From: Patagioenas fasciata | Lineage: Eukaryota > Chordata > Aves > Columbiformes > Columbidae | Length of the DNA stretch: 64,000 nucleotides | Assembly: GCF_037038585.1 (NCBI RefSeq) | Contig: NC_092520.1 | Span: 10,476,001-10,540,000, forward strand | Direction of reading: 5' to 3' | Part shown: positions 13,314 through 27,097 of the stretch, piece by piece | Layout: every line of letters begins with the position of its first letter | Numbering within the stretch: the first letter of the stretch is position 1 | Notes under the pieces: generated by a model | What the model saw: only the letters and a program-made list of their open reading frames with translations | Databases searched by the model: none | What the model was told of the DNA's origin: nothing | Program-made: the position numbers and the translations under genes

Positions 13314-13565
13314 AGGCCTCCAGTAACTAAGTGATTTACTAAGGTGCTAATCAAGCATGCAGTGTTTGATTCACGTTTACAAATGCCTTGTTGAGGTGTG
13401 TTGCATAAGCAGGATGGGCAGTCATGTTCCTCAAGTCTCTTGTAACCTCCAGTGTTGTAGTATCTTATCAGATCCACTCCTGCAAAAATCTTCCAGATCC
13501 AACCACACCACCCGAAGAACACCATGTATTTCCTATGCTTGATTAAATAATGCTCCTGTGAAACT
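13314..13565 (+). other. TYR: TYR 3' UTR (predicted)
   Basis: The sequence from the TYR stop codon to the first plausible poly(A) site is about 250 nt. The downstream boundary is inferred from the ATTAAA hexamer at 13542 plus about 15-20 nt. A longer 3' UTR using a later signal is possible. No ORF of interest or conserved motif was recognised. Confidence 0.55.
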
Positions 13566-13592
13566 AGACCAGCTTGTGTGTTGGTGTCTTTG
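13542..13592 (+). promoter_or_regulatory. TYR: Candidate TYR polyadenylation signal
   Basis: The hexamer ATTAAA at 13542-13547, the commonest variant of AATAAA, is followed 23-45 nt later by the GU-rich stretch CTTGTGTGTTGGTGTCTTTG (about 13572-13591). Hexamer, short gap and GU-rich element are the usual vertebrate arrangement, with cleavage expected near 13557-13568. Another ATTAAA occurs near 13870. The AATAAA at 14342 lies inside a repeat. Confidence 0.6.
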
Positions 13593-14127
13593 ATGTAGAA
13601 TTCTCTGCTCTTTTATTTGCCCTTTTACAACTGCAGGCTCCAAACCTGCAGCCTGATCCATGTGTTCAGTGCATGGATTTATTAAGAGGTGCCTGACTGC
13701 ACCATCAGTGCTGCATTCACTTTGTGTTTGAATGTAACAGCAGAAAGAGCTCTTTAGTGTGCTAAAGATGTCGTGCCTCTGAGTAGAGTAAATGACCCAT
13801 AGGTACATTTTTTCTTCTAGGATGGAAATATTTTCCCTCCGGCTCCTGTAATGTCCTGTTTGTCCTTGATTAAATGCCATCAGCAGCAGAAAGCAGGCTC
13901 TCAGATACCACTTCTCTCTTATCTCAAATGCTGTAGTTTGTTGTTTTCTATATCATCTTGCATTTCTTTGGGGAGCCAAGTGTTTTTTAGAAGATGAAAC
14001 CTAGTCTAACCATGTCCACCTCTGTTCAGTTTGACTTGATGATTGCTCACATTATAGTTGAATTTTGGTTGCTCACTATTCATGTATTCCACACAGATAA
14101 CCAATACATAACAAAACGAGATCTGGT

Positions 14128-14578
14128 GCATTGACCTTGTCTGGATGCCAGGTGCCCACCAAAGCTGCTCTATCGTTACTTTTCTCAGCTGGACAGGGGA
14201 GAGAAAACACAACAAAAAGCTCGTGGTTCAAGATAAGGACATCGAGATCACTCAGCAATTACTGCCATGGGCAAAACAAACTCGACCTGGGAATATTAAC
14301 TTAATTTATCGACAATTGAAAGTCAGAGTAGGATAATGAGAAATAAAACCAAATCTTAAAACACCTTGCCCCCACTCCTCCCTTCTTCCTGGGCTCAACT
14401 TCACTCCTGATTTCTCTACCCCCCGAGAAGTGGATGGAGAATGGGGGTTCATCACACATTGCTTCTGCTGCTCCTTCCTCCTCAGAGGAGGATTCCTCAC
14501 ACTTTTCCCCTGCTCCAGCAGGGGGTCCTTCCCACAGGAGGCAGTTCTCCATGAACTTCATCCAATTAAAAGGTGAGG
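14128..14578 (+). mobile_element. Truncated avian interspersed repeat, retroelement-like
   Basis: I recognise this stretch as a copy of a dispersed bird repeat. Marker segments are ATGCCAGGTGCCCACCAAAG, CAGCTGGACAGGGGAGAGAA, AGATCACTCAGCAATTACTG, GAGAAATAAAACCAAATCTT, then a C-rich section (CTCCTTCCTCCTCAGAGGAG) and GCAGGGGGTCCTTCCCACAG. It seems cut short on the right near 14578, because the CTCCAGC-GGGTCC series that I recall continuing for hundreds of bases is absent. The class (LTR/ERV-like or other) is uncertain and is judged from memory. It contains an AATAAA at 14342-14347. The overlapping short ORFs on both strands are incidental. Confidence 0.6.
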
Positions 14579-15543
14579 AAAAAGCCTCTGATACACACAC
14601 AATGAAAAACACTCTGAAGCTTAGTGATTCTTCTAAAAACATTGTTTGTTGTATTGAGTAACTGTGGCTTGACTAAAATGTTTAAAACTATTATGGAAAC
14701 ACACAAACAGTGGGAAGTCGCAGTGGAGCTGGGATATTCAGTCTGTGGGAAGAGAGTGGAAATCGCAGGAGCTACCAGGGGCTTCCTAGGCAGAGAGGTG
14801 TTTCCTGAGGGAGTCCGCAGTTGGTAAGCTTTGGAGGGTCCCAAGTCCTGAAGTTAAAATGTGACAGGAATATGTTGGAGCTGTGCACCTTATAAATGCC
14901 AAATGTCCATCTCTGAGACTGCTGAACGGCTGTGTCAGTCTGAGACAACTTCAGCAGAGCCATGATCTCTGATTGGGTGGATATCCTGGCAGGAAGATAA
15001 CTCCTGTGTTTCATTGGGAATTCGTTGGAAGAAATGCCTTTCTGCAACATATTTCCATGTCACCAAAGTGATGCTACCCTTTGAAAAGTTTTCCTGACAG
15101 AAAAATCCTACCTATATTAAGCAAATTTATCTCAGCCTTTGCAATATTCTATGGTGACAGAGTTTCATTTTCGTATCAGTCAAGGTAATTTTTACCAAAT
15201 GCCATGCCCTTGCAAAGCACACGGGCAACAAGTAATTTCTGATTCAACTTCTCAGCTGTTGGTGTCTTTGCCACAGAAGGTCTTCACCAGTGTTCCCTGA
15301 CCCTCCCTTCTTTGGTCATGGCAAGTTATCATGAGTGGAAGGATGAAAGGGGAGCTTTGGCTCATCGGGTCTTCTCGATCCTACTCTTTGCCAGCTCTTG
15401 ATCACTCCTTCTTCCCCAAAAGCATGGAATGCATAATTCATACCTCGTGATCAAATGTCTGACCTATTATTGGAAGTCTCTTCATGTTCTACTCAGATCA
15501 CCTACCCATTCCCAGGCAAGCTTTCTCATAGAAGAATTATTGT

Positions 15544-15672
15544 AGAATCATAGAACAGTTTGGGTTGGAAGGGACCTTAAAGATCATCTACTTCCAAGCC
15601 CCCTGCCATGGGCAGGGACACCTTCCACAAGATCAGGTTGCTCAAAGCCCCATCCAACCTGGCATTGAACAA
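15544..15672 (-). mobile_element. CR1 LINE 3'-end fragment
   Basis: The + strand reads AGAATCATAGAACAGTTTGG, GTTGGAAGGGACCTTAAAGA, then CCCCCTGCCATGGGCAGGGA, CACCTTCCACAAGATCAGGT and GCTCAAAGCCCCATCCAACC. This is an almost consensus reverse complement of the avian CR1 3' end, and it looks younger than the other small fragments here. The element is on the - strand and 5' truncated. Confidence 0.95.
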
Positions 15673-16683
15673 TCTAACCTTGAACTTTCCCTTTTCTTCA
15701 GTAGAAGATCTAACAGCCTGTTTTCTTCCACTAGAAGTTTCATCACAGAGAACTCAACCTAGTTCTAACTGGTGAAAGGGAATTTGTATCCTCTTCATAT
15801 TTGTAGGCATAGCCCCAAGCATTTTTGCCCTTTAATTCCCACTCACCATATGACTTAGAGACCACATCTGCTTTGAGAGGGAATAAAGAACACAGTGGCC
15901 CTGTTTCAAACAGTCAGCATGATCTGTGGTAGGAAATAATAGTACAGTGTATATTAATCTTAGTAACTATGACAAAATTGACACAAGCAACACATGCTGG
16001 TTCTCTCCAACATTGTGGTTTTCTGCTTAGACTACTGGCTTGATGATAGTTTGGAGTTCAAACTCTTCAGAAGTGTATCTGACTCTGAGCATATGAAAAC
16101 CCAATTGGTTGTCTTTTCTGACCAAGTTGCTTGGGTTTCTCCACAGTGGGAATTGAACACCACTGCCAGGTGGGGATTGATTGTACCAATCTTAAAGCAA
16201 CTATTTTAGGACAGGAGAAATTGTCCTGCGGACATGCCTAATCCTTCTCATTGACTTTTTGGGGACCCCACATGTTAGCTTGGACCAGCCACCTAGTTTT
16301 TACATGGGTCAGAAGGAGGGAGTGGACTCTTTCATTACTACAGTGCTAAAGGTTTTCTTGGCACACTTCACTTGTACTGACAGGAGACAACATCCTTTCT
16401 GTCTGCAGGCTACAAATGCAACGACATGTCATTTTTCTTTCCATAGTCATGTTCAGGGTTGTGCTAACTCCTGTGTTCGGACATATGAAAGTTAAGTGTT
16501 GAAGGACTCCTTTTCTTCATAGATGCTTCCCTGAGATGCCAGCTAGAGATCCTGCATTTTTATTTATTGGGAATAATGTAATGCCATGAAGCTGTGCTTA
16601 CCACATAACCTCACTGAATCAGAGTGCGCAGAGCTTGAACACAATGCTGATCTTGCCTTTTCCCCTGTCTGACCAAGGTGACT

Positions 16684-16772
16684 TAGAATCATAGAATCAT
16701 TTTGGTTGGAAGATACCCTTGAGGTCATTAAGTCCAACTGCTAACCTAACACTTGAAACAAGAAATGTCCCA
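16684..16772 (-). mobile_element. CR1 LINE 3'-end fragment
   Basis: AGAATCATAGAATCATTTTG, GTTGGAAGATACCCTTGAGG and TCATTAAGTCCAACTG are the reverse complement of the CR1 3' terminus. It is more diverged than the copy at 15.54 kb. It lies on the - strand, 1 kb from that copy, as an independent insertion. Confidence 0.88.
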
Positions 16773-19226
16773 CTGGCATTAGGCAATTGGCTCAGACTTG
16801 AGAAGTCCATTCTGACAGGATTAATGCCAAAAATGAGGCATTAGAGTGCTTGGTGCCATAAAATCTAGATCCTTTGTATGTCAACCATGCAATCACATAA
16901 ACCTTGACCCAAGTGAGCATTGAAGTTAGGCTCATCTGAAATTACTTGCTAGATGCGGATCTCACCAACTTCAGCAGCCAGGCATGTATCTGCAGTACCA
17001 ACACCATTTGTTTCACATAATGAAAAAAAAGATCGCATTCAGATCATGTTCAGAAATCTTCTACAGGATACCTGGCAGCTTCATCATAATGTACTGAGTA
17101 GTGTATGTCTCTGGCCTTTGCAGGAGACTGTTAACTCTGTGAACTCTAATTTTCTAGCCTGGTCTCTTTCTTCCCTGGACTGTTAAGGGTCACATTTAGT
17201 CAAGGCAGGACAATGGGCAGATGTCAGTCTCTTTTTCACTGTTCTCCCTTCCACATTTTCCCCAAATTTGTATTTTTAGCACCTGTCCTCTCCATTGAGT
17301 TAAATCTGTAATTCACCATCTGTGTATACACATGTGTGTAGAGATGCAAGTCATTTTGATTCAGTCTCCATAGAGAGCTGAAAATTGGCAGCAATGAGAC
17401 CTTGTCATTAAAAATGGCCTTTTACTGTAATTTCTGTAATAAGCTCTGAATTAGATATGAAGTAGCTATTATAATGACAGAAAACCAACTTAGTTCTGCA
17501 CATCCATCTTGTATCCATTAGGCTTTCTGATGCCCCTCTTTATATATGGACATTTCCTCAGGAGTCTGCCTGTTACCTCCTTCTCTTGAGGGCATCAGGC
17601 ACACAGAATTTACACAGTGCCAAAAAGTTCTAGAAATCTGCTGCATTAGTAAAATATGCAGAGAAACTAGGTCTTTTTCTGCATACAGACAAAAGCCCCT
17701 TTGAAACTAGACCTCAGCAATAAACATTAGTTCTGTACCCTAACAGTGGCTTGGCACTTTGGATCATCTCCCTTCATGCAATTTCTATCAAGCCTCACGT
17801 GACTTCCCTCTCCTACCACCCCACACTGCATTGTTTTATCCATCAGGAAAAGGGACCATTGAGGCTCAGCAGTGTGTTTGTCCCACTCTATAGAGGCTGG
17901 TGTGGTGATGGTGATGCAAAACAGCCCACAGGGGTGGTACCTATCCTTTTGCTGCCTGAGTGTGTCATACAGATTTGAAAGGAACTTGACTGTATAAAAA
18001 CACCTCCTTGATTTTCCTCATTGTTTTCTAGTAAAAGAAACATGCTCGGGCAATAAAAAGCAAAAAAGGTATTTTCGGGTAAATTACATGTTGTGGACAA
18101 ATTTTCACGCATTTTCCTGCAATCATGAGCATGTTAAAATGTCCCTGGCATGAATTGCTTCTTGAAAAATTTGCACGTAACCATTTCACTGTGTTACATT
18201 TTCAAATCGCTGTACATCTTTCCAAGGGCTTCTGGCGACAGTGCCATAAATATGAATAAAGGAAAGTAGTCTGCAGAACCTCTTAACTCCTAGGGCAGAG
18301 TCACGCACCAGGCTTGTCTTGTCTTGCATATCAATACAGCCCTTGTCGTAATCAGATTCTGGTTTTCTCCACCTGTGACTGGTACTGATCAGCTTTTTTG
18401 CGACATTAATGTCATTACTACCATCATTCCTCTGTGCAAGCTATTGCAAACAAATAGTCCATACTCACCACATAAGAAAACATATTTCTAGGAGAAGTAC
18501 TAAAAGCTTAAGTTCTTTGCATGTGACCCCTTCATGCAAAGAGAAGAACACTGCAAAAATGTGCTGGATATTTTTTTTCACAGAGCTGAACGTCTCAAGA
18601 AGATCAGCTAATAAGGACTAAAAGGCCTAGACTGTCTTCTCACAAATTTACTGAGGGATTGACAGGGTGGAAAACACTGGTCTCTTAATGATGGTCTGCT
18701 AAATGGATTCCATTGTCAGATGACCTGCCTGTATAGAATGAAATATGTACATGGTTAGATAGCTGGAAAAATATCAAATGACCAAGATCACAACAGTATC
18801 TGTACACAGAACTATTTATTGGTATAATTATGAGAAAACATGATTTTTTTTTAACTGAAACACAACAAACATCTCAGAGAGACAGAGATACGACCATTAG
18901 CTGATAGCAAAATACAAATATTCATGGCAACAGAGAGGTGTCATATAACTGTATTCTTACTATATTAGTAAAAGTTGTACAATATGTGTATATATTTGTG
19001 TAGACAAGCCCTATTAGGACCCTTTTTCCTGTTCTCCTTTCATATGGACGACATTACAGACATTTATATTGAGAGCAAGTTAATATATTTGTCAAATCCG
19101 AACATCAGCAATTTGTTTTAACTTCAATCTTGTCAGTAAATGCCACAGTGACCCTGGAAGATACAGATCACCAGAGAATCCGGGTTCCATGTTCTCTTTC
19201 ACAGCATCATGGACTTAAGATGCCGC

Positions 19227-19259
19227 TTTTAGTCTTTTAATGCATTTTAGTCTTTTAAT
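19227..19259. repeat. Short tandem duplication, 18-bp period
   Basis: The 15-mer TTTTAGTCTTTTAAT occurs at 19227-19241 and again at 19245-19259, separated by GCA. It is a local tandem duplication in intergenic sequence with no known role. Confidence 0.8.
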
Positions 19260-22200
19260 TCTATAGCCTCTGGTCTCAATTATTTAATCCAGATAGATGA
19301 CTTTCAAAGCATCAACTTTCCTATTAACATTCAAGAAGAATCAGGCTCTTGACAACTCTCATTTAAGAGCCTAAATGAAAATGAGGCATCTCTGTCTTCC
19401 CTACTGCTACCAGAAAAGGTGCTTGTCACTTCAGAAAATCAGATCACTTCTAGACTTTTCCCTTTCAGTGGACCAAATCTGCTTAAATCCACAAGTCTAG
19501 ATACCAAGACTTAAAAACTATGGCTTCTTGTCTCATCCTAGAAGCCGTGGCACTCTAGAGTACCAAACAGGGATGGCTGCAGGGAGGCTGTCACTTTAGA
19601 AATTGTGTTTAGAGGTCTGTATACAGAAGACAGATTGGGGTACTACTGCAGTCATCATAATTAAGGCGGCATTCTCCTACAAGGAGACATACTACTGTAA
19701 AAAGTTACAGGAAGGCTCATTTTGAAAATTAATCTGTAGAGAGATCATGAACTTTAAACTAACAAAAACAATTTTAAGGAAAGGGAGATAGGATGAGTTG
19801 CTGGTTATTCAGACCATCAGTCATCAGTCCACAATGCACAATTTCAGATTAGAAAGTGCATTGTTCTTAAGCTCAATCTAATGCTTATGCATATGCTAAA
19901 CAAGACAGCAGAAAGAGTAATGAAAAATCATGGAGCCATTACATTCATGAGAATTAAATTTGTGAGGAGTTGGAAAAGGGAAATGGATGAGAAGGGCAGA
20001 TTATCTGAAGTCGTCTCACATACAAAAATGATGACAGGTTTTCAGGAGCAACAATGGAAGTTACATTATTAGGAATTATGGTACTCTTCAGCCCTCCTGT
20101 AACATCCATGTGGCTGTAATGCGCTTTATGGCACATATAAGGCAAAGCATCAGTTTCCCTGCAGTGAACAAAGCTCTAACTGGATTGTACAGCTGCTCTC
20201 CAGCTGATGGGACCAGCAATGGGATATCTATCCCTTTTACCCCAAAATTCAGAGTCAGAACCAGGTAAGAAAACATCTATGTGTGCTCCTCAGATGGTCT
20301 CAGTTTTGTAAAACACACTTTTCTGCGTGGTTCTCCAGCTGAGATACCCTAGGACAGGGGAGCCAGTTCACACCTAACCAGTACCCACGTTTGCAGCCCA
20401 TAGTGTGCTATGTTTCCCAAATAAATGACTATGTTCCCTATAACCTCAATGCAGGCTAAAAGGAGCTTTTGAAACAGATTTTGTGTGCTGAAATGCAAAA
20501 ATCCAAGTCAGGTGAACTGGATCTCTGTGGAAGTCTCTAAGGGCTTTCACATCTCCCCACTGATTACATGAGAAAGGTGTTCATTCACTTGAGGAGATTT
20601 GGTTCATTAAATAACTGAAATTCATGAAAGGTTGGTGCCTGGATCGGGTGGACAGTTGCTGTTCAGCCCACAGCTGCTGTTTTTCTCTCTAGAAAGGCTC
20701 ATCTGGTAGCCGGAGCAGTCTTTACCTGCCACTGCCCGCCCTCCTGCTCCTCTTGTAACGAAGAATTTATCATGATCAGTGATGCCTACATAGCGCTGAA
20801 GTGAGGAGGAAGCACAGTTCATCTGTTCTGCTAGGAAATCAGCAGACTGCAATACCTTCCTTGATCCCAGTGTGAGGAGCTGCTTCTTTGCTGCAGCATT
20901 TTTAGCCAGGTTTTGTCAAAATAAAAAGCCCCCGGACTTTTGTGCTCCCTTTCCCTTACTCTTCTGGAATGGACAATGAGATTTCCCTCTTGATCAGATT
21001 AATTTGTGAAATGTATTGTTTCCCATAAAACCTCTCCAAATATCAGACAAAAAATCAAAGCTCATGAGCCAAAACATGTTTGGCCAAACCTCATTACTTG
21101 GCCAGGGGAAGGTGAGTGGGAAAGGATATTCTTCTTAATGAAAAACACCATAATAATTTTTGAAAGCATCAGTTTTTCCTCTGATAGCTCTGCCCAGTGT
21201 GTCATTGAACCTGCACTAAGCATAAATAAACACCTTTTACATTTCCACAGCTCAGGAGCTTCTCTGAAGTGGAGGCTTTAACTTTCTGTACAGTTTTTTT
21301 TAATTTAATGACTAAAAATAAATAAGGAATATACAGGTTTGCTTATTCAGTTTTGTTTGTTTGTTTTCATGTTGCTGCTGCAGTTAAACTCCTCATTCCA
21401 GAGAGATGGCACCTTTTGCCATTACTATATCACCACCACTCTGGAACGAGAAAGCAAAAAATACAACATTGAAATTAATTTATGCAGTTTAATTGTCTAT
21501 CCTTACTTCTCAAAAATAAATAATTAGCCAGAACTTTTGACAGCCGCTCTGAAAAATCTCAGAGAAGTCTGCACACTTGTATGAATTCATGTTCCACACA
21601 TAATTTTCCTAAAAAACCCCACAACCCTGCCAAATGTAGAAGTGATTATGTGGACAGCTAACAGGACATTTAATGATTTGGAGGAAGATCGAGTGGGTGC
21701 TTTGGTCCACAGTGCACCAGAAAGAGTCCAACCACATTATGGGGAAGTGGATTATGAGTTTTAGACCAATTGCTTCAGATTTGCTGTAGAATCAGCAGTG
21801 TCTTAAAGATCGCAAATAACAAATGGTTTAACAAGTTAACAAATTTGAGGAACCTTTTTATAAATGCTCTATGTTCCCTCCACCTGCTGTGTGGACTGTA
21901 AGAGTTTCATTCATGGGTGGTTTGTGGTTACAAAGATTTAGTGATTTCAAATTGGGTCCCTCTTTTTGAAACACCTTGTAACTCTACCAGACTGAGGAGA
22001 CTAAATCATGTTTCACTCACTCAGGTTCTCAGGTGCTCATCTTTAAGTGGGAAGGATTTCTATACGCTACTGGGATGGGAGGGAACTTTGTTCATCACTG
22101 ATTTTGGTAGGTTAGAGTCAGACAGGTACTGTTTTCTGTTCCCACTGTGTTCTAAACAGCATGAAGAATGGGTGTTCTTCTAAGTTCAGTAGTGGGATGA

Positions 22201-23346
22201 CTGTGTATGAGGATGAGATAATATATTCTGCTTCTGAGATAGTCTCATAGCTGCAGATACAAAACCAATGTATTTGTCATTGTCCATTTTGAATGGTCTG
22301 GATTTATCAGAAGTTTCAAGAAGCATGTGCCTAGTATTTTAAGTCAGAAAATGACTTTGGGTGGTTAAATGAGGGTGCCTGTCACAATTTTGGTACTTCA
22401 GGTATCCTATCCAGCTTCCTGCTGTTGTCCCAGAGGATCCTAGGTCTCCTGTAGCATATCTGCCAACTCTATGTGGATGCTTCAGCTAGTTCAAGGCATC
22501 TCAAACAGTAGGAGAGCCTCTGTTTAAGCAGTGAAATCCCAGCTTTCCTGCCAGCAGCAATATACACGCACATATGCACATACACAATGCTTCCACGATT
22601 AAAGCAGTATGTCATTAATTAAAATGAGGTCACAAACAGCAACTCAGCCACATTTTGCTCAGTCTTGGAATGGTTGTTTATTCCAAAGTCATGAAGCTTC
22701 CTGTAAAGTAAATACCTTGAGAGTACAGTGCCATAATTACATGATGAATAAATGTATGGTGCTTCGTCAAATACAATAAGAGACATAAACTCACATTAGG
22801 GCGTCCTGCTAATATAACAGAATGCAAAAATAACATCTCAACAACAACAGAACTCAGCAGTCAAATATTTTACTTGTGAGGATTGCCATTAAGACAAAAT
22901 GGCTAACTCAGTCTAGTATCTTTGGTAAGACATTACATACTGCAACCAGGATTTTGCAATTTAACTAAACAAATTTGAAATTAAAGACTACTTTCTAAGA
23001 AAATCGATAAAACTATTTTCAGGTGTGACTGTCCCAATTTTACGGTAGGCAAAACTAACATGGTATTTAAAGAGAAGCTTAATGCAGTTGGGTATCAAAA
23101 CTTCAGTGAACTTGAATTCTTTATGTTACTCTGAAAATCATAGGCAGAGTGACTGGTTTGTAAGGAAATTCTGTAAGATGATGGGATAGAGCCCAGGATT
23201 CCTCCCTATCTGATCCCTTTTGAGCCAACAGTTTGTGCAAACTACCCTCATGACACTGTATAATTAAGAAATGGATACTATGGGAAAAGATTTCTGCATA
23301 TGAAAAAGAGAAGAAAAAAACCCAAAGGACTTAGGAAAGAGCAGGG

Positions 23347-23391
23347 AAAAAACAGAACAAAACAAAACAAGCAAGCAAACAAACCAACCAC
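23347..23391. repeat. (AAAC)n-like microsatellite
   Basis: An imperfect run of AAAAC/CAAA/CAAG units in the TYR-NOX4 intergenic region. Confidence 0.8.
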
Positions 23392-26300
23392 AAAGCTTTT
23401 TTTATAAATTTTCCAGCTCTGCCTTATTATACAGTTAAATGCTTCATTTGATGGTAACCACGATAGAGCCTAAAACATTATTGCTTACTCTTCGAAGGTT
23501 TATGAAGCATTTACAATAGTGACCTATATAAATCCATTCAGTCAATGAAACATGGTTCCTCTGTTGTGTTGGGGGAACAGGAAGCTGAAGCTACAAAATG
23601 GGCCATTCCACATGACAAGAGTATGATTTGGTATGGGCAGGAACTCACTAAGTATTATTCTTGTTCTTAAAGTCAAGCCTGGGGCAAAAAAACTAAAAAT
23701 GAGAGTTCAGGACCAAATTTTGTTTTCTGTTCCACTTGGAAACTATGCAGGCATTTATCTTCAAAGAACTGTACCACATCCTGAACTATAAAAACATAAG
23801 AACAGATTGGAATTACATTAATGTAAACAGGCATCCCTGAAAGGAACATTGAGTACTCAAAATTGTGGACATTTATGTTAGTACTTTCCAAAACAGTTAT
23901 CTCGAATATTGTATAAAGATAAAAAAAGTAAAGGCCACTTTTCTTTCTAATACATTATTTTCATTTCAGCTCTAGTGGAAAAATATATAATTATAGAATT
24001 GGAAAATCAGCACAAATTTTCTGAACTCTTTCTTTTCAGACAGGAGAGAGTGAGAGAGGAATGTGGTCAGTAGTGAAAAAGTCAAGACCTGCAACTACAG
24101 AAAAGACAGGGCCATTCATTTTTTCTACCACACTATACACGTTAACTGGAAATAACTACTTCCAACGCTTATTTCTTAAAAAACTGGAAAGCTGAACTTA
24201 GTTTATTACTTTTTCCAAATTTCAGGGATGGCAACAATTTCATCTGGGGTCTGTATCTTCCTTATTGAGACTGGATATTGATTAATCATTTTCTGTCTGT
24301 GTAGCACTCTGGTTCAAAGTCCTTTGATGAGTGGGAAAGCATGCTAAGGTCTTTTCAGGATACCCACACTCATACCATTGTGGCCAGTTCTTGGACATTT
24401 ACCATGTCAAACTCTCACATGGCTTATGAGTCCCAAATAACTGTCCAAAGTGGGATAAAAATGGATCGTTTGTCTTCTTCCTTTCCAAGACAACTCCTGA
24501 CTCAGAAACCATTATGAGACATGAGCTGAGGTTAAAGATGGCTAAATGCCCAATGTGCTCTGGGCCCAAGTTCTGGAGCAATCCGGGTCTAGACGTGCCA
24601 CAGACATTGCCTTATGATTCAGATGGCAGTTTAGACATGATCCTAGAGAGATCTTTCACTTGTTGAAGCTCAGACTGTGGTAGTAGCTTGAACAGTACTT
24701 TCCACTAATGAAGGCTGAAAAGAAAACTCTAAGAATGCTTTGCCGTTAGAAAATAATAGTTTTTCCAGCTAGTTTCCACTCTCTTTCTAAGCATCTTTGA
24801 AGACAAGTTTTGGACATGCTACTGTTTCCCAAGTAAAAAAAATTGTTTGGGTTTTTTTGTCTGCTTTTTTGTTCTGAAATGAAAATACATTTAGATAAAC
24901 AATATAAAAGCATAGAAGCTGAAAGGAAAAATCCCAAACAAAAAAAACCCGCATATGCACATTATGGAACTAAAAAAGCTTGCCTAGTCAAAATATCTTT
25001 TTAGACAACAGTTTGAAGAAAAATGTCACCAGTATGACTTTGCTTCTAAACTATCACAGACCAAGGGAACCATTTCTTACCCAAATATGCTCCATCAAAT
25101 TTGTTCCTGCAAGTGCTTAGAAGGAACACAGGGACAGAAAAACTCAGCAGGATCAGCGTTGTGCAACCTGGCATGTATGGGCTAAGGCTTCTTGTTTCAG
25201 GAAAAGCTAATTAATAAGCTCAGAGTTTCATCAACATATGAATCCTGGAAGAGGCTCCCGGTCACATCTGAATGTCAGAGAAAGCTCTGCCCTTCTGCAC
25301 CCACAGCAGCATCAGTGACTCCTTCTCAAAGATGCAGAGCAGAACATATGTGTTGGGAGTTCTCTGCTTAACATCACAATCCTTCATCCTTTATAAATAA
25401 GGAGCTCTCAAGCTCCCTGAAGCAAAGAAACCAGGCAAGGAAATATTTAATCAGTGAAAGGAGAAATTCATACGCAGTTGATAAACTAGGGGGTGTATGA
25501 AACTAAAGAATGTAACTGAAAAAACCAACCCTTTCCATCACTGCCCGCTGTCCTGAAATGTCTGCATGTAAAAGCAGAAACACGACTTAATTTCAGTGAT
25601 GGCCAGAAAAAAGCCAACTTTCACAAAACCAGATCCCTGACTTTCATCCAGAAGATGCTATAATCTTTGCTATTATGAGTTTTCCCCATTTTCTACACAG
25701 TTTTCCTTGTGTCAGTGCCCCTCCTCTCATTCTAAAAAGCATCTCCAGAACCAGGATGCTGCAACCTATCACTTTCCTAAAGTTAATCAATGTGACTACA
25801 GGAGGCCCATCGGTTTGTGTACATTAGGAGTACTATAAAGGCTGGTGTATGCTATGAATAAAATTGAAGACCTCTGCATTTCCCAAAGTGGCATTTTCCT
25901 GAGTTAAAGGAAGTAGAGGGTGGGAAAAGCCTCTTGACACAACATCTACTATAGAGGGAAAGAGCAGAAAAGCAGGACTATGTGACACACGGATGAGGCT
26001 GTTTCCAGTGATGTAAAGGTTAGAACAGCTCTGGATAAAGGCTGAGGGTTTACAGAGAGGAAGAGTTGGAACTGAAATCTCAGCTCCCACTAATCTTTCA
26101 CAGAGAGGGAGTAGACTGAGATTAATGAAAGCGCCTATGCATCCAGCTCCAACAGACAATGATACTTCACTATCAGGTTGAGACCCTTTGCCAAGTTGCA
26201 AGAGCTCTTGCAGTTCTCTGCTGCCAAACGGTACCTTTAGGACAGGTTCTGCCTCAGCACCATTTAGAGACGTGACAGCCAATGTGACATGGCCTGCTTC

Positions 26301-27060
26301 TGACTACAGAATCATGTATCACTGCCATGTTTCTCCTTAAAACAGTTGTTTTCTTCTTTGCCTTAAACCTCGCTTCTTCCCAGCAGCTTGCAGAGTTCCT
26401 GTGCTGCATTCTTAACCAGGCTGCAGTGGGTGCAGCTCAGGACACAGTCCACTCTGTATGCTTGCTGGTATTTTGCATTTCTCTCAGATTAAAGGGAGAA
26501 GAAAATGCTCGGAGGCATTATTTATTCAATTCAGAAGCAACCCATTATAACTATGTTACATTTCCAACACACAAACACAACTACACAGCACCAGAAGAGA
26601 ATCTGCTACCCTTGAAAAAGAAATGACATCCTCTTTCGAAATCAAAAGAAATGCCCTGCTGTCGATGAATGTCTTCTTGGTTACAGCATAAGGAAGTTTT
26701 CGCTTTTCCTCCCCCACCTCTCATCTAAATTTCTTCCCCAGGGTTGCAGAGTATGAGATGAGCAACGTGACCTTGCAGTGACAGAATTTTAATGTGTGAC
26801 TGGTGCACCAACAGCAATGCAGCAGCGTCTCTCGTCTCAGTGTTGCTATGTACACTACACATTTATGTAACACTGCTTCTCATCCTCAAGGCTGTCCTTA
26901 CCTAGGGTCAGCAGCAACGAACACAGAATTTATTTAGTCAACTGTCCAAGCTACTTACAGCTAGCACGGTGAACTACATACACCAGCATTTTGCTGAAGA
27001 GGAGATAACATGTAAAGCCACTCCCATTCTCAAAGGTGCAAAACAGGAGTAGATGTGTGT

Positions 27061-27097
27061 TTATTTTGTTTATTTGTTTGTTCATTTGTTTTGTTTT
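27061..27097. repeat. (TTTG)n-like microsatellite
   Basis: An imperfect run of TTTG/TTTA units (TTTATTTGTTTGTTCATTTG and following) in intergenic DNA. Confidence 0.8.

Noticed and set aside
14342..14347. AATAAA as the main TYR poly(A) signal
   Set aside because: It lies inside a dispersed repeat, and a better-placed ATTAAA with a GU-rich element occurs about 800 bp earlier. It is kept only as a possible alternative signal.
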